Origin: Aquaticitalea lipolytica
GTDB taxonomy: Bacteria; Bacteroidota; Bacteroidia; Flavobacteriales; Flavobacteriaceae
Direction: 5' to 3'
Assembly: GCF_014641635.1 (NCBI RefSeq)
Contig: NZ_BMIC01000001.1
Coordinates: 564,641-628,640, forward strand
Length of the DNA stretch: 64,000 nucleotides
Part shown: positions 1-11,903 of the stretch, piece after piece
How positions within the stretch are numbered: position 1 is the first letter of the stretch
How the letters are laid out: every line of letters starts with the position of its first letter
Program-made: the position numbers and the translations under genes
The notes under the pieces: generated by a model
Database searches by the model: none
What the model saw: the letters and a program-made list of their open reading frames with translations, nothing else
Told to the model about the DNA's origin: nothing

Positions 1-98
1 ACTGTTGGATCATCTGGATCACCATCCGTATCTGGATCGATATCAGTCGGATCATTAGGATCATCACTGTCATCAGTTACATTCGTGCCTGATGGACT
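1..98. repeat. 98-bp internal direct repeat, copy 1
   Basis: Bases 1-98 are identical to 904-1001. The unit encodes the Asp-rich linker between two DUF11-like modules of the surface protein. The true left end lies outside the window. Confidence 0.85.
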
Positions 99-3000
99 TG
101 TACTACTAGCTTCTGCTTGGTTAGTTACAAATCCTGAATCAATATCCGCTTGGGTAATTGCATATGTTGCTGTGTAGATTGCTACTTCACTAGCTCCAGC
201 ACTTCCTACTGTAATACCTTCGCCTGCATTAGTATTAATTACTATATTATTAACAATAATATCTGTTCCATCAAACGTAATATTCATATAACCATAGTTA
301 TCTGATAACGTGTGAAAACCTAGATTATAAGTCCCAGGTGCTAGATTTGATACTATTCCCCATCCTGTAGTGCCCGAAGTACTATCGATAAAATCTCCAA
401 CAGAAAAAGTCATTGCAGTTGAAAAATTACCTGCAGGATCAACATTAAACAACCCGTCTACGGTTGGAGCGCCAGAATAGTCTGCTACCGCATTACCAAA
501 ACAACGTAAGCTTCCAGAGTTAAACCAACCCAAAGTACCATAAGTAGATGGAGTAGCAGTTAGAGGACTTGTGGTAACATCTGAAGAATTAAAAATCCCA
601 TCACCACTTGGATCATCAAAAGTAACATTACCAGTATTAGACGAAACGCCTAAATCAATAGCATCAGCTTCTCCGTCAAGATCAGCGCCACCGCTAACAT
701 AAACTGGTGTTGGCAATGTACCTGTTCCTGTAAAATCTATTGTGGATTCTGTAATATCCAAATCAAATAATGTAACATTTCCTGTATTACTTACATTATA
801 GGTATAGGTAATTAAATCTCCTGGTGTAGCTATACCATCAACCCCTAAATCTAATACACCTGTCTTACTTATTACTATACTTGGTGACTCTGCAATGGTC
901 GTTACTGTTGGATCATCTGGATCACCATCCGTATCTGGATCGATATCAGTCGGATCATTAGGATCATCACTGTCATCAGTTACATTCGTGCCTGATGGAC
1001 TATCGCCATCGGCTAAGACTGTATTACTAATTCCACCTGCATCTACATCACTCTGTGTAATCACATACGTCGCTGTATAGGTTGCTATCTCGCCTACTTG
1101 TAAGGTGCCTGCTGCACTTGATAAACTTGAACTTACAAACGTTGGGCCTGTTGTTAAGGTTAATGGGACGCCATTTAAATCCGTTAACGTATCTACTAAT
1201 CCTACATTGGTTAACGTTACATTTCCAGTGTTCTCTACAGTGATCGTATACGTGATCGTATCTCCTAAACTTGCGCCTGCTGGGCCTACATCAGTACTTA
1301 TCGCTGAACTCTTCTCTACTATAATACTTGGTGACTCTGTTGTTGTTAGTGTTGCACTGTTTTGTTCGTCAATACATAAATTGTCAGGATGTGTTATAAT
1401 TACGTTATACACATTCCCACCAAGTCCTGTAACATCTGAAATTGTTAAATCAGCAGTATTCGTACCACTATATACTCCTGTATCAGATAAATTTATTCCA
1501 TTTTCTTGCCATTGATACACTATTGCACCAGAAACATCAGTAGCAGGAGGTATTGTATAATTTGGCGTAGTAGTTGGTGCGGTCCCTGTATAAGAAGTTG
1601 TGCTTGCTGCTGAAGCAACGACCGAAAAAGTCACAGGATTACCGTTAACTATAGTTTGATTTGCAGGTAAAGTAGTTACAAATACTTGAGTTGCAGTAAT
1701 AACATTAGCATTTGTCCCTGTATATGCAGTTGCATAACCAGTTACTTGACCGTTAGCATCAAAACCTGTACCATCAACCGTACCATTATTATCAGCATCA
1801 GTATGGCCAGCTTCAACAACATCAAAACACCCATCATTATCACTATCAATGTCTAAATGATTAGCTATTCCGTCACCATCAGTATCTGAAAGAGAGGATT
1901 GCGGATTAACAAAATTAGTAACACAAGCAAATTCAACACTATGATATCTTGTTTGAGTTGTAAGGTTATTATTTGCTAAAACACCTAATCGAATTGTATA
2001 GTTTGAAAAATTCGTATATCTGGTAGACATATTAAGGTCTGGATTAGCATTTGATGATCCAGGAACGTTTATATTTCCTGAAGTAGCTAATATGAAATTA
2101 GTCTCATTGGTTATAGTTAAACTTGTTGGATTGTCAACAGTATAACTTATAGGATTGGCAGCTCTATTTCTTTCAAATAAGTCTGGGTTACCATCTATAT
2201 CATTAAAATTAATAAACACTTCAGGGAAAACAACTGGTGTTGTTGTACCAGATTGAACAAATTGAAAATTATATTCAACATAAGCTTCTTGTCCAGAATT
2301 TAATGCAGTAATTAATGTACCTGGTTTAAAATAGGTAGGATTTGAAGAGTTATCATCTAAAATATCTACACCACAATTTACAAAAGACACTAAAGTAACT
2401 AAAGCATCTACTCCTGCAGTTACATTAGAAAATCTAAAAGTCTCTCCTTGTAAAAAAGTAGAAGAATTTCCATCACCTGTTGAAGGTTCTTCTGTGAATG
2501 GTCCTGTAAAATCAAAACTTGTTTCTCCTCCACAAGCTGGTTGAGAGCCTGAGGTACTAAAAAATTCATCAGTATCTAAAATTCCATCATTATCATCATC
2601 TAAATCACAACCATCAGGAATTGAATCATTATCATTATCTGCTGTATCATCAAACCCTTCACACTGATCAGCAGAATTTATAACGCCATCTCCGTCACAA
2701 TCATTTGTAGGAAAGTCTAAACAATCACCTACTACAATGGTTACTACAGCTGTATCACAAATTGAGTTATCAGCAGTTAAACAAATTTGATAAGTAACAT
2801 TATAGGTTCCTGGTGTTGTACCTGCAGGAACATTTATTGTTCCGTCGGTATTTATAGTAACACCTGTTAAACCTCCATCTAGAGTTATATTTATATTATC
2901 ATCAATATTAGCGTCTGTGGCTGTTGAACCGTTTGCATCATCTACACCATTACCATTATTGGCAAATACGCTAGTTGTTGTAGCTCCAGTAGCAGGATTA

Positions 3001-4334
3001 ATTGGTGTACCTAAAAAATCATCATCATTAGCAGTTATTGTTAAAGCTGGTGCAGAAACACAAAAATCAATATCTGGAATTTCATCACAATCTAATGAAG
3101 TAATATCTGGTGGATCTGAAACACCAGTTCCTAAATTCCCTTCTAGTGTATGACCAACAAAGCAAGGTGAAGCATTTCCATCAATCTGAATTAAAGTATA
3201 GTGTCCAGACATTTCTAGATATGAAGCAAAATCTGTCCCAACAGTAAATCCAGATGGCACAATAGGAAGTAATTGATCTGCAGCAGCAGCATTTGACAAC
3301 ATATTAAATGAGTTATCTCCCCATAAATACGGTGTCCCATCAGTGGTTATTGCTCCAATTCCTCCATGCCCATTTGAATTATCTGCAGCATCAATAAAAT
3401 GAACATTAGTTAAATTTCCTGTGTCTGTTGGATTTCTCACTATTACCCAACTAGTTTGATCTGTTTGACTACCAATACCTAATCTACCATCCTCTCCCTC
3501 TCCTAAAGAATAAATTAAACCACTAGGGCTTAAAGCAAAATAACTAGGATTGTTTTCAGTTGTTAAACTAATCATTGAAGGCACAAAACCTGGAAATGGA
3601 GAAGTCATTAAAACAGGAGTTGAACTTGATGTTGTTCCAGATCCATTCCCTAAATATATTGTTCCTCCCCACGTATAAAAATCTCCTGTTGTAGTATATG
3701 CAAAAACAGCATCTTCAGACACTTTAATACTTTGAACGTTAGAAATGCTAGCTTGATGCCAAACGTTGTCAATTACTGTTGATCCGTCTCCAAATAAATT
3801 GGCATTTGAAAGCGCTCTAATATAAACATTACCACTATTTGTAAGTATTGCTAAAATATCATTTGAAGCTTTTAACTTTCTGATGTCAGCAGGTAATACA
3901 CCTACTGGTAATGTTGTTGGCTGAAATGTTGAACTCGTTGTTAAAGAATTAGCAATTACTTGACCTTCATTTCCCCAAACATATAAACCTGTTGTAGTTA
4001 AAACAAAATTTTGAGGATTAGAAGATGAAATCTGATCTCCCAAAGTAGCCAGTAATACTGTCCCTGTATAATTATAACCATTAGCGGGAGAAACTTCAAG
4101 CGGTGAAGTAATCTCGACTCCAGTTGGCCCCATTGCATCACCCCAAGCAAATAGACCATTTTCAGTAAAAGCTAAAGTACAGTGATATCCAGCAATCCAA
4201 ATATTATCATCATTATTGTAAGGATAAGAAGCTGTACATTGTGCATACAACTTACTTTGCGATACAAATGAAAAAACAATTACTGCTATAAAAGTTAAAA
4301 TTTTAGAAAACGAGAATTGTGTAGAAATTTTCAT
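1..4334 (-). CDS. Large secreted RCC1-repeat / DUF11-type surface protein (C-terminus beyond window)
   Basis: The frame is open from the ATG at 4334 down to the left edge, so about 1440 residues are visible and the end is missing. The start is a typical signal peptide ([11 protein letters not shown] then a hydrophobic run ending in LYA-Q). Residues ~45-380 hold RCC1-like propeller repeats ([30 protein letters not shown]). Next come Asp-rich thrombospondin-3-like calcium motifs ([31 protein letters not shown]) and repeats of the CARDB/DUF11 type ([17 protein letters not shown]) joined by linkers of the [16 protein letters not shown] kind. The family is known as exported adhesin-like proteins of Bacteroidota, usually T9SS cargo with a C-terminal sorting domain; that end is outside the window, so T9SS export is inferred. 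It stands alone, convergent with nothing, and is divergent from prfC. Exact function unknown. Confidence 0.8.
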   Translation of the reverse strand, partial: MKISTQFSFSKILTFIAVIVFSFVSQSKLYAQCTASYPYNNDDNIWIAGYHCTLAFTENGLFAWGDAMGPTGVEITSPLEVSPANGYNYTGTVLLATLGDQISSSNPQNFVLTTTGLYVWGNEGQVIANSLTTSSTFQPTTLPVGVLPADIRKLKASNDILAILTNSGNVYIRALSNANLFGDGSTVIDNVWHQASISNVQSIKVSEDAVFAYTTTGDFYTWGGTIYLGNGSGTTSSSTPVLMTSPFPGFVPSMISLTTENNPSYFALSPSGLIYSLGEGEDGRLGIGSQTDQTSWVIVRNPTDTGNLTNVHFIDAADNSNGHGGIGAITTDGTPYLWGDNSFNMLSNAAAADQLLPIVPSGFTVGTDFASYLEMSGHYTLIQIDGNASPCFVGHTLEGNLGTGVSDPPDITSLDCDEIPDIDFCVSAPALTITANDDDFLGTPINPATGATTTSVFANNGNGVDDANGSTATDANIDDNINITLDGGLTGVTINTDGTINVPAGTTPGTYNVTYQICLTADNSICDTAVVTIVVGDCLDFPTNDCDGDGVINSADQCEGFDDTADNDNDSIPDGCDLDDDNDGILDTDEFFSTSGSQPACGGETSFDFTGPFTEEPSTGDGNSSTFLQGETFRFSNVTAGVDALVTLVSFVNCGVDILDDNSSNPTYFKPGTLITALNSGQEAYVEYNFQFVQSGTTTPVVFPEVFINFNDIDGNPDLFERNRAANPISYTVDNPTSLTITNETNFILATSGNINVPGSSNANPDLNMSTRYTNFSNYTIRLGVLANNNLTTQTRYHSVEFACVTNFVNPQSSLSDTDGDGIANHLDIDSDNDGCFDVVEAGHTDADNNGTVDGTGFDANGQVTGYATAYTGTNANVITATQVFVTTLPANQTIVNGNPVTFSVVASAASTTSYTGTAPTTTPNYTIPPATDVSGAIVYQWQENGINLSDTGVYSGTNTADLTISDVTGLGGNVYNVIITHPDNLCIDEQNSATLTTTESPSIIVEKSSAISTDVGPAGASLGDTITYTITVENTGNVTLTNVGLVDTLTDLNGVPLTLTTGPTFVSSSLSSAAGTLQVGEIATYTATYVITQSDVDAGGISNTVLADGDSPSGTNVTDDSDDPNDPTDIDPDTDGDPDDPTVTTIAESPSIVISKTGVLDLGVDGIATPGDLITYTYNVSNTGNVTLFDLDITESTIDFTGTGTLPTPVYVSGGADLDGEADAIDLGVSSNTGNVTFDDPSGDGIFNSSDVTTSPLTATPSTYGTLGWFNSGSLRCFGNAVADYSGAPTVDGLFNVDPAGNFSTAMTFSVGDFIDSTSGTTGWGIVSNLAPGTYNLGFHTLSDNYGYMNITFDGTDIIVNNIVINTNAGEGITVGSAGASEVAIYTATYAITQADIDSGFVTNQAEASSTSPSGTNVTDDSDDPNDPTDIDPDTDGDPDDPT
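904..1001. repeat. 98-bp internal direct repeat, copy 2
   Basis: Identical to bases 1-98. Identity stops at the base after GATGGACT in both copies (T against A), where the next module begins. Perfect DNA identity in a coding repeat points to recent duplication or gene conversion. Confidence 0.85.
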
Positions 4335-4899
4335 ATTATCTTAAGGTAAATTTATTTTATACTGTTTATTTATAATTTTAGACACTTAAATCAAAAAACA
4401 CCCTACTTATAGGTTGCTTTTTTAAGTACACATATATCTTACTCACATAAACACAATACTATATTGCATCTAAATTTAAAGATGTTAATTTATTATTTAT
4501 AAAAGAGAAGAAAATGCTATCAATTAATCCCTTAGTTTAAAAATTACGGTTTTTCCGTAATTTCACTTAATTGCAAAAATATCATCTAACTTTAAATAGA
4601 TACTATTATGAACCATTAATTTGGTGAAAAACATTTTTTATCGATTAAACGCAAGAAAATTCATATTAAATATTTACTAAAACAGATTCTTTCTTAGAAT
4701 ATCAAAATCAAATACTCTTCTAAATTTTTAAATCACTTTTGCAAACTTATAAAAGTGATGTTATGGTTTAATTAAAAACACTACTCAACAATTACTCATA
4801 TCTATAATTATATAAAATAGAACACTATGAAAACTTTATTATACCTTTTTTGAAGCTATATTTATATAAGATATATATCTTTGCCAAAATTAATTTTTA
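4335..4899. other. 565-bp AT-rich divergent intergenic region
   Basis: This separates the divergent surface-protein gene and prfC. I see no RNA gene or long repeat. It is very AT-rich with several short A/T runs. The only convincing signal is the prfC promoter at its right end. No clear TAnnTTTG was found for the surface-protein gene. Confidence 0.6.
4850..4883 (+). promoter_or_regulatory. Flavobacterial promoter of prfC
   Basis: TTG at 4850-4852 and TATCTTTG at 4876-4883 with 23 bases between match the Bacteroidota sigma-A pattern TTG-N17-23-TAnnTTTG. Transcription would begin near 4889, giving a leader of about 11 bases before the ATG at 4900. Confidence 0.7.
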
Positions 4900-6486
4900 A
4901 TGAAATTTATAGACGAAATCAACCGAAGACGAACATTCGGAATTATTTCACATCCAGATGCTGGAAAAACTACTCTAACTGAAAAATTATTATTATTTGG
5001 AGGTGCTATACAAGAAGCTGGTGCTGTTAAAAGCAATAAAATAAAAAAAGGAGCCACAAGTGATTTTATGGAGATTGAGCGCCAACGTGGTATCTCTGTT
5101 GCTACCTCTGTTTTAGCATTTGAGTATGATGGCATAAAAGTTAATATATTAGATACACCTGGACATAAAGACTTTGCTGAAGATACATTTAGAACCCTTA
5201 CTGCTGTTGATAGTGTTATTGTTGTTATTGATGTAGCTAAAGGAGTTGAGGAACAAACCGAAAAACTCGTTGAAGTTTGTCGTATGCGTAACATACCTAT
5301 GATCGTTTTCATTAATAAAATGGACAGAGAAGGTAAAGATGCTTTTGATTTATTAGATGAAGTTGAACAAAAACTTGGTCTTAAAGTAGTGCCTTTAAGT
5401 TTTCCGATAGGAATGGGTTATGAGTTTAAAGGTATCTATAACTTATGGGAAAAGAACATCAACCTATTTAGTGGTGATAGTCGAAAAAATATTGAAGAAA
5501 CTATAGAGATTTCTGATTTAGAATCTCCAGAATTAAATAAGCTTATTGGTGATAAAGCTGCAAAGACTTTGCGAGAAGAAATTGAACTTGTAGAAGGCAT
5601 TTATCCAGAATTTGATAAACAAACCTATTTAGATGGTCATTTACAACCTGTATTTTTTGGTTCTGCACTTAATAATTTTGGGGTTAGAGAATTACTTGAT
5701 TGTTTTATTGAAATTGCACCAAAACCAAGACCTAAACAAAGCGAAGAAAGACTAGTAAAACCAGATGAAACCAAATTTACTGGCTTTGTATTTAAAATAC
5801 ATGCTAATATGGATCCAAACCACAGAGACCGTTTAGCATTTGTAAAAATTGTATCAGGAAAATTTGAACGAAACAAACCATATCTTCATGTAAGACATGG
5901 AAAGAATCTAAAATTCTCAAGTCCAAATGCTTTTTTTGCTGAAAAGAAAGAAATTGTTGATGTATCATATCCTGGTGACATTGTTGGACTTCACGATACT
6001 GGTAATTTTAAAATTGGTGATACACTAACTGAAGGCGAAGCAATTAATTATAAAGGTGTTCCTAGTTTTTCTCCTGAACATTTTAGATATATCAATAATG
6101 CTGACCCTTTAAAATCTAAACAATTGTTTAAAGGTATTGACCAATTAATGGATGAAGGTGTAGCACAGTTATTTACACTAGAACTTAATGGAAGAAAAGT
6201 AATTGGAACAGTTGGCGCGCTACAGTATGAAGTAATTCAATACAGATTAGAGCATGAATATGGTGCCAAATGTACTTATGAAAACTTGAATGTTTTTAAG
6301 GCTTGTTGGGTAGAAGCAAAAGACATTAAAAGCGCAGAGTATAAAGAATTTTTAACTGTAAAACAACGCTATCTAGCTAAAGACAAACAAAATCAATTAG
6401 TCTTTTTAGCAGATTCGGCCTTTTCTTTACAAATGACTCAGCAAAAATATCCAAATATAACTTTTCATTTAACCTCTGAATTTTAG
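4900..6486 (+). CDS. prfC: Peptide chain release factor 3 (RF3)
   Basis: RF3 is the GTPase that removes RF1/RF2 from the ribosome after peptide release. The 528-residue product has the length of the E. coli protein. The G-domain motifs are intact: P-loop SHPDAGKTT near residue 18, DTPGHKDF near 87, NKMD near 141. The middle holds the EF-Tu-like domain 2 (residues ~275-380), and the C-terminal domain III carries [28 protein letters not shown], typical of RF3. The ATG start is set by the promoter 17 bases upstream. There is no Shine-Dalgarno sequence. It is a monocistronic gene; the next gene on the same strand is over 200 bp away. Confidence 0.97.
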   Translation: MKFIDEINRRRTFGIISHPDAGKTTLTEKLLLFGGAIQEAGAVKSNKIKKGATSDFMEIERQRGISVATSVLAFEYDGIKVNILDTPGHKDFAEDTFRTLTAVDSVIVVIDVAKGVEEQTEKLVEVCRMRNIPMIVFINKMDREGKDAFDLLDEVEQKLGLKVVPLSFPIGMGYEFKGIYNLWEKNINLFSGDSRKNIEETIEISDLESPELNKLIGDKAAKTLREEIELVEGIYPEFDKQTYLDGHLQPVFFGSALNNFGVRELLDCFIEIAPKPRPKQSEERLVKPDETKFTGFVFKIHANMDPNHRDRLAFVKIVSGKFERNKPYLHVRHGKNLKFSSPNAFFAEKKEIVDVSYPGDIVGLHDTGNFKIGDTLTEGEAINYKGVPSFSPEHFRYINNADPLKSKQLFKGIDQLMDEGVAQLFTLELNGRKVIGTVGALQYEVIQYRLEHEYGAKCTYENLNVFKACWVEAKDIKSAEYKEFLTVKQRYLAKDKQNQLVFLADSAFSLQMTQQKYPNITFHLTSEF

Positions 6487-6704
6487 ACACTTAGCAAAAA
6501 AGGGCAAATAATTATAGTGTATTTCATCGATTTAATTAAAATATAATTGTATTTCGACGTGTTTTTATTACATTTAATCGTTTAGTTTAAGTTTTTAATT
6601 ATCATGTTCAATACATTTAATATAACATAATTAAGTTATTGTTTTGGTTTTTAACTCTTTAACCTAATTATTAAATAGATTCATAACCCCAAATTGATCT
6701 ACTT

Positions 6705-6932
6705 ATGATAACTACTGACAATGTATTCAGTAATAGTGATATTACTGTAACTTACGAACCATGTGTTTGCATCAATGCTGAGCGTTGTGCACGCGAACTT
6801 TCAAATGTATTTAGAAATTCTGTTATTCCATGGATTGACCTCGATGGTGACTCAACAGAAAAAATAATTAGACAAGTAAAAAAATGTCCTTCAGGAGCAT
6901 TAAAGTTTAATTATAATAATCAAGTTGCTTAA
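6705..6932 (+). CDS. Small (4Fe-4S) mono-cluster / YjdI-type protein
   Basis: A 75-residue protein with the pattern of the divergent Fer4_19 (YjdI) family: TYEPCVCINAERCAREL near residue 15-31, a central WIDLDG segment, and KKCPSGALKF near the C-terminus. The four cysteines (in CVC, RCA and KCP) could hold one iron-sulfur cluster. Members are often linked to an acetyltransferase or CDGSH protein; no such neighbour is present here. It is flanked by about 220 bp of AT-rich DNA on each side, so it is probably transcribed alone. Cluster binding is inferred from the family. Confidence 0.8.
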   Translation: MITTDNVFSNSDITVTYEPCVCINAERCARELSNVFRNSVIPWIDLDGDSTEKIIRQVKKCPSGALKFNYNNQVA

Positions 6933-7117
6933 AACAATAATTATTTAATTTAAGCTTGTTAAATGAGCTTAAATATTTTTGAAAGTAAAAGACATTAAGT
7001 GATTTTATTTATTCTTTAAAACACTTTTAATTTTGGTCAATATTTTAGTCGTTATAGATTATATTTATTGATAAACAAATCATCATTTATTATCCTTATT
7101 ATTCTAAATTATTTAAT

Positions 7118-7153
7118 AAAAAAATGCCTTTGAGAAATCAAAGGCATTTTTTT
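7118..7153. terminator. Bidirectional rho-independent terminator
   Basis: ATGCCTTTGA / TCAAAGGCAT stem with a GAAA loop, flanked by an A-run on the left and a T-run on the right. It lies between the ends of the convergent Fe-S protein and DUF3467 genes and can serve both. Confidence 0.85.
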
Positions 7154-7156
7154 ATT

Positions 7157-7474
7157 TTAAGCTTGACCTGTAGGTCCAAAATTTAAAGGAATTGGAGGTT
7201 GCTCGTAATCCTTAATCTCGCCATGTGCCTTTTCAAATCGGTGCACATTTTCACTTAATGCTTTTACTAAACGTTTAGCATGCTGAGGCGTTAAAATTAT
7301 TCTAGACTTTACTTTACTTTTTGGAGTACCAGGCATAATACTAACAAAGTCAATCACAAATTCAGAAACTGAATGATTGATTATGGCTAAATTTGAATAA
7401 GTTCCTTCAGCAACTTTTTCATCTAACTCTATATTTATTTGCCCTTGTTTTGGCGTATCTTTAGTATCACTCAT
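7157..7474 (-). CDS. DUF3467 domain protein
   Basis: A 105-residue acidic/basic protein of the DUF3467 family, seen at INIELDEKVAEGTYSNLAII near the start, EFVIDFVSIMPG in the middle and RIILTPQHAKRLVKAL in the second half. No signal peptide or membrane segment is visible. It follows rpoC on the same strand, a position I recall as conserved in Bacteroidota, but a terminator hairpin stands between them. Function is unknown; the linkage to rpoC suggests a role near transcription, which is only an inference. Confidence 0.85.
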   Translation of the reverse strand: MSDTKDTPKQGQINIELDEKVAEGTYSNLAIINHSVSEFVIDFVSIMPGTPKSKVKSRIILTPQHAKRLVKALSENVHRFEKAHGEIKDYEQPPIPLNFGPTGQA

Positions 7475-7495
7475 TTTATGATATATTTAGAAAGA

Positions 7496-7525
7496 AAAAG
7501 ATTCCTGTTTTCACAGGAATCTTTT
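7496..7525 (-). terminator. Terminator after rpoC
   Basis: AAAAGATTCCTGT / ACAGGAATCTTTT forms a 13-bp stem with a four-base loop just 4 bases past the rpoC stop codon. This should end most of the rplK-rpoC transcript before DUF3467. Confidence 0.85.
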
Positions 7526-7529
7526 ATCA

Positions 7530-10500
7530 TTAGTTATAATTAAATTCAGCTTTCGCTTTCATCATTTCATCAAACTCTTCTTTAGACCCAACAATTATAT
7601 TATCATAACGTCTAACACCTGTACCAGCAGGTATTCTATGTCCTACAATAACATTCTCTTTAAGTCCGTCAAGATCATCAACTTTTGCACTTACAGCAGC
7701 TTCGTTCAATACTTTTGTTGTTTCTTGGAACGATGCAGCAGAAATAAATGATTTAGTTTGTAAAGACGCTCTTGTAATACCTTGTAAAATTGGAGTAGCT
7801 GTTGCTGGTCTTGCATCTCTTGCTTCAGCTAACTTACCATCTTCTCTTCGAATTATTGAGTTTTCGTCTCTTAATTGACGCATAGTAATAATCTGACCTG
7901 GCTTCAATGTTTTAGAATCTCCTGCGTCTTCAATTACTTTCATTCCAAAGATTTTATCGTTTTCTTCAATAAAATCTGCTTTATGTGCTAATTGATCTTC
8001 AAGGAAAATTGTATCACCAGAATCAATAATTTTTACTTTACGCATCATTTGTCTTACAACAACTTCAAAGTGCTTATCATTAATTTTCACACCTTGTAAA
8101 CGATATACTTCTTGTACTTCATTTACTAAGTATTGTTGTACTGCAGATGGTCCTTTAATATTTAAGATATCGTCAGGAGTTATTGAACCATCAGATAAAG
8201 GCATACCAGCTTTAACATAATCATTCTCTTGAACAAGAATCTGATTAGATAATTTAACTAAGTATTTTTTAACTTCACCTAATTTAGATTCAATAATAAT
8301 CTCGCGATTACCTCTCTTTATCTTACCAAAAGAAACTACACCGTCAATCTCACTTACTACAGCTGGATTAGAAGGGTTACGTGCTTCGAACAACTCGGTT
8401 ACACGTGGTAAACCTCCTGTAATATCTCCTGTTTTAGCAGACTTACGTGGTATTTTTACCAATACTTTACCTACACTAATCTTCTCACCATCATCAATCA
8501 TTAAGTGGGCTCCAACTGGTAAGTTGTATGAACGTAAAGTGTTTCCTTTAGAATCTTCAATATGTAATGTTGGAATTAACTTCTTGTTTCTAGATTCAGA
8601 AATTACTTTCTCTTGGAAACCTGTTTGCTCATCTATCTCTACTTGGTAAGTTATACCTTGCTCAATATTTTCATAAGAAACTTTACCTGCAAATTCAGAA
8701 ATAATTACACCATTATATGGATCCCAAGAACATATTACATCTCCTTTAGCAACTTTATCACCTGGTTTAACGTAGATGAATGATCCATAAGGAATGTTAT
8801 TTGTACTTAAAGTAATACCTGTTTTAGCATCAACTAATTTCATTTCAGATGTACGAGAAATTACAACATCAACAGCTTTACCATTGCTATCGGTTCCTTT
8901 TACAACTTTTAAATCTTCAATTTCAGCTATACCATTAAACTTAACAGTTAATTTATTTTCTTCAGAAATGTTACCTGCAATACCTCCAACGTGGAATGTA
9001 CGAAGTGTTAACTGCGTTCCTGGCTCACCAATAGACTGAGCAGCTACAACACCAACAGCTTCACCTCTTTGTACCATTTTACCAGTAGCTAGGTTACGAC
9101 CATAACATTTAGAACAAATACCTTGTTTAGCTTCACATGTTAATGCAGAACGAACCTCGATTGATTCTAATGCAGATTCACCAATACGTTTTGCAATATT
9201 GTCGTGAATATGCTCACCTGCACCAACTAAAAGCTCTTCAGTCATTGGATCATAAACATCATTTAATGAAGTTCTACCAACAATTCTATCTTCTAAAGAT
9301 TCAATAATCTCTTCATTTTTCTTTAATGGAGATACTTCAATACCTCTTAATGTACCACAGTCTTCACTGTATATAATTACATCTTGAGACACATCAACTA
9401 AACGACGTGTTAAGTAACCAGCATCGGCAGTTTTAAGTGCTGTATCGGCAAGACCTTTACGAGCACCATGCGTTGAGATAAAGTATTCAAGAATTGAAAG
9501 CCCTTCCTTAAAGTTAGAAAGAATTGGATTTTCAATAATCTCTCCTCCACCTGCATTAGATTTTTTAGGTTTTGCCATTAATCCACGCATACCTGTAAGC
9601 TGACGAATCTGTTCTTTAGATCCACGAGCTCCAGAATCAAGCATCATATATACCGAGTTAAACCCTTGTTGGTCTTCACGAATACGTTTCATAGACAACT
9701 CTGTCAATTCAGCATTGGTAGATGTCCATATATCAATTACTTGGTTATAACGCTCATTATTAGTGATAAGTCCCATGTTATAGTTGGCCATAATACCATC
9801 TACTTCTTTGTTGGCACTATCAATCATGCTTTGCTTTTCAGCAGGAATAATAATATCTCCTAAGCTGAATGATAATCCACCTTGGAAAGCGAACTTATAT
9901 CCTAAGTCTTTAATCTCATCAAGAAATTCTGCTGTTTCAGGAACAGAAGTTACTTTAAGAATATTACCAATAATATCACGTAACGATTTTTTAGTCAATA
10001 CCTGATTGATATATCCTGCAGCAGCTGGAACTTTTTCATTAAATAACACACGTCCAACAGTTGTTGAAATAATTTGTGGTGCTAATTTTCCTTCTTCATT
10101 AAAATCTAAAGTTCTAACTTTTATTGATGCATTTAATTCAACTTTCTTCTCGTTGTAAGCAATGTTTACTTCTTCAGCAGAGTAGAATGTTAAACCTTCA
10201 CCTTTTACTTTTACTTCGTCTGTTGACTTACGCTCTTTGGTCATATAATATAAACCAAGAACCATGTCTTGAGAAGGTACAGTAACTGGAGAACCATTTG
10301 CAGGGTTTAAGATATTATGAGACGCCAACATTAATAATTGAGCTTCAAGAATAGCTTCTGGTCCTAATGGTAAATGCACAGCCATTTGGTCACCATCGAA
10401 ATCTGCATTAAATGCAGTACATACTAATGGGTGTAACTGTATTGCTTTTCCTTCAATTAATTTTGGTTGGAAAGCCTGAATACCTAGTCTGTGTAATGTA

Positions 10501-11831
10501 GGAGCACGATTTAAAAGCACTGGATGTCCTTTTAAAACATTCTCTAAAATATCCCAAACTACAGGTTCTTTTCTATCTATAATTTTCTTTGCAGATTTTA
10601 CAGTCTTAACAATACCTCTTTCTATCAATTTTCTGATAATAAAAGGTTTGTATAATTCTGCTGCCATGTTTTTTGGCAATCCACATTCAAATAATTTTAA
10701 TTCTGGTCCAACGACGATTACCGAACGTGCTGAATAATCGACACGCTTACCAAGTAAGTTTTGACGGAAACGACCTTGCTTACCTTTTAATGAATCTGAT
10801 AATGATTTTAATGGTCTGTTAGAATCTGTTTTTACAGCAGATGCTTTACGTGTGTTATCAAATAATGAATCTACAGATTCTTGTAACATACGTTTCTCAT
10901 TACGTAAAATCACTTCAGGAGCTTTGATTTCAACCAAACGCTTTAAACGATTATTACGAATAATTACACGACGATATAAATCATTTAAGTCTGATGTAGC
11001 AAAACGACCACCATCTAAAGGCACTAACGGACGTAATTCTGGTGGAATTACTGGAATAGCCTTCATAATCATCCATTCTGGAAGATTTTCACGGTTTGCG
11101 TTAGAATCACGGAAAGCTTCAACAACTTGAAGACGTTTTAACGCTTCAGTTTTACGCTGTTTAGATGTTTCTGTGTTTGCTTTGTGACGCAACTCATAAG
11201 ACAATTCACTTAAATCAATTCGTGCAAGCAAATCAATCAAGCATTCAGCTCCCATTTTTGCAACGAATTTATTTGGATCGTGATCATCTAAGTATTGATT
11301 TTCTTGAGGAAGAGATTCTAGAATATTTAAGTATTCTTCTTCCGTTAAGAAATCCATTTTTTGTAATGGTTCTCCATCTACATTTTTAGCATTACCTGGT
11401 TGGATTACTACGTAACGTTCGTAGTAAATTATCATATCCAATTTTTTAGAAGGCAATCCTAATAAATAACCTATTTTGTTTGGTAATGAACGGAAATACC
11501 AAATGTGAGCTACAGGAACAACAAGATTAATGTGTCCTACTCTATCACGACGTACTTTCTTTTCTGTTACTTCAACACCACAACGATCACATACGATACC
11601 TTTGTAACGTATACGCTTATATTTACCACAAGCACATTCAAAATCCTTTACAGGACCAAAAATACGCTCACAGAATAACCCATCTCGTTCTGGTTTGTGT
11701 GTTCGATAATTAATAGTTTCAGGTTTTAAAACTTCACCACGAGATGCTGCTAAAACAGATTCTGGAGAAGCTAAACCAATAGAGATTTTATTAAATCTCT
11801 GTACTGTATTTTTATCTTGTCTTTTTGCCAT
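7530..11831 (-). CDS. rpoC: RNA polymerase beta-prime subunit
   Basis: The catalytic large subunit of RNA polymerase, 1433 residues. The N-terminal zinc ribbon is present ([20 protein letters not shown] near residue 66), as are the catalytic [14 protein letters not shown] loop that holds the active-site Mg, the bridge helix/trigger loop region, and the second zinc site ([15 protein letters not shown]). The gene lies 72 bp downstream of rpoB in the same operon and ends at a strong terminator. The protein is full length with no frameshift. A number of open frames on the opposite strand are shadows. Confidence 0.99.
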   Translation of the reverse strand: MAKRQDKNTVQRFNKISIGLASPESVLAASRGEVLKPETINYRTHKPERDGLFCERIFGPVKDFECACGKYKRIRYKGIVCDRCGVEVTEKKVRRDRVGHINLVVPVAHIWYFRSLPNKIGYLLGLPSKKLDMIIYYERYVVIQPGNAKNVDGEPLQKMDFLTEEEYLNILESLPQENQYLDDHDPNKFVAKMGAECLIDLLARIDLSELSYELRHKANTETSKQRKTEALKRLQVVEAFRDSNANRENLPEWMIMKAIPVIPPELRPLVPLDGGRFATSDLNDLYRRVIIRNNRLKRLVEIKAPEVILRNEKRMLQESVDSLFDNTRKASAVKTDSNRPLKSLSDSLKGKQGRFRQNLLGKRVDYSARSVIVVGPELKLFECGLPKNMAAELYKPFIIRKLIERGIVKTVKSAKKIIDRKEPVVWDILENVLKGHPVLLNRAPTLHRLGIQAFQPKLIEGKAIQLHPLVCTAFNADFDGDQMAVHLPLGPEAILEAQLLMLASHNILNPANGSPVTVPSQDMVLGLYYMTKERKSTDEVKVKGEGLTFYSAEEVNIAYNEKKVELNASIKVRTLDFNEEGKLAPQIISTTVGRVLFNEKVPAAAGYINQVLTKKSLRDIIGNILKVTSVPETAEFLDEIKDLGYKFAFQGGLSFSLGDIIIPAEKQSMIDSANKEVDGIMANYNMGLITNNERYNQVIDIWTSTNAELTELSMKRIREDQQGFNSVYMMLDSGARGSKEQIRQLTGMRGLMAKPKKSNAGGGEIIENPILSNFKEGLSILEYFISTHGARKGLADTALKTADAGYLTRRLVDVSQDVIIYSEDCGTLRGIEVSPLKKNEEIIESLEDRIVGRTSLNDVYDPMTEELLVGAGEHIHDNIAKRIGESALESIEVRSALTCEAKQGICSKCYGRNLATGKMVQRGEAVGVVAAQSIGEPGTQLTLRTFHVGGIAGNISEENKLTVKFNGIAEIEDLKVVKGTDSNGKAVDVVISRTSEMKLVDAKTGITLSTNNIPYGSFIYVKPGDKVAKGDVICSWDPYNGVIISEFAGKVSYENIEQGITYQVEIDEQTGFQEKVISESRNKKLIPTLHIEDSKGNTLRSYNLPVGAHLMIDDGEKISVGKVLVKIPRKSAKTGDITGGLPRVTELFEARNPSNPAVVSEIDGVVSFGKIKRGNREIIIESKLGEVKKYLVKLSNQILVQENDYVKAGMPLSDGSITPDDILNIKGPSAVQQYLVNEVQEVYRLQGVKINDKHFEVVVRQMMRKVKIIDSGDTIFLEDQLAHKADFIEENDKIFGMKVIEDAGDSKTLKPGQIITMRQLRDENSIIRREDGKLAEARDARPATATPILQGITRASLQTKSFISAASFQETTKVLNEAAVSAKVDDLDGLKENVIVGHRIPAGTGVRRYDNIIVGSKEEFDEMMKAKAEFNYN

Positions 11832-11903
11832 AATACTTTATAGTCTTCAGTTTGTATGTTTCAGTCTTTACATAAAATAAAGACTGAAACTACATACCTA
11901 AAT

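Noticed and set aside
4890-5312. 140-codon minus-strand frame within prfC
   Set aside because: It lies fully opposite the conserved GTPase domain of RF3 and shows no family features.
10852-11130. Plus-strand frames within rpoC and rpoB
   Set aside because: All are antisense to conserved polymerase sequence and lack independent support.
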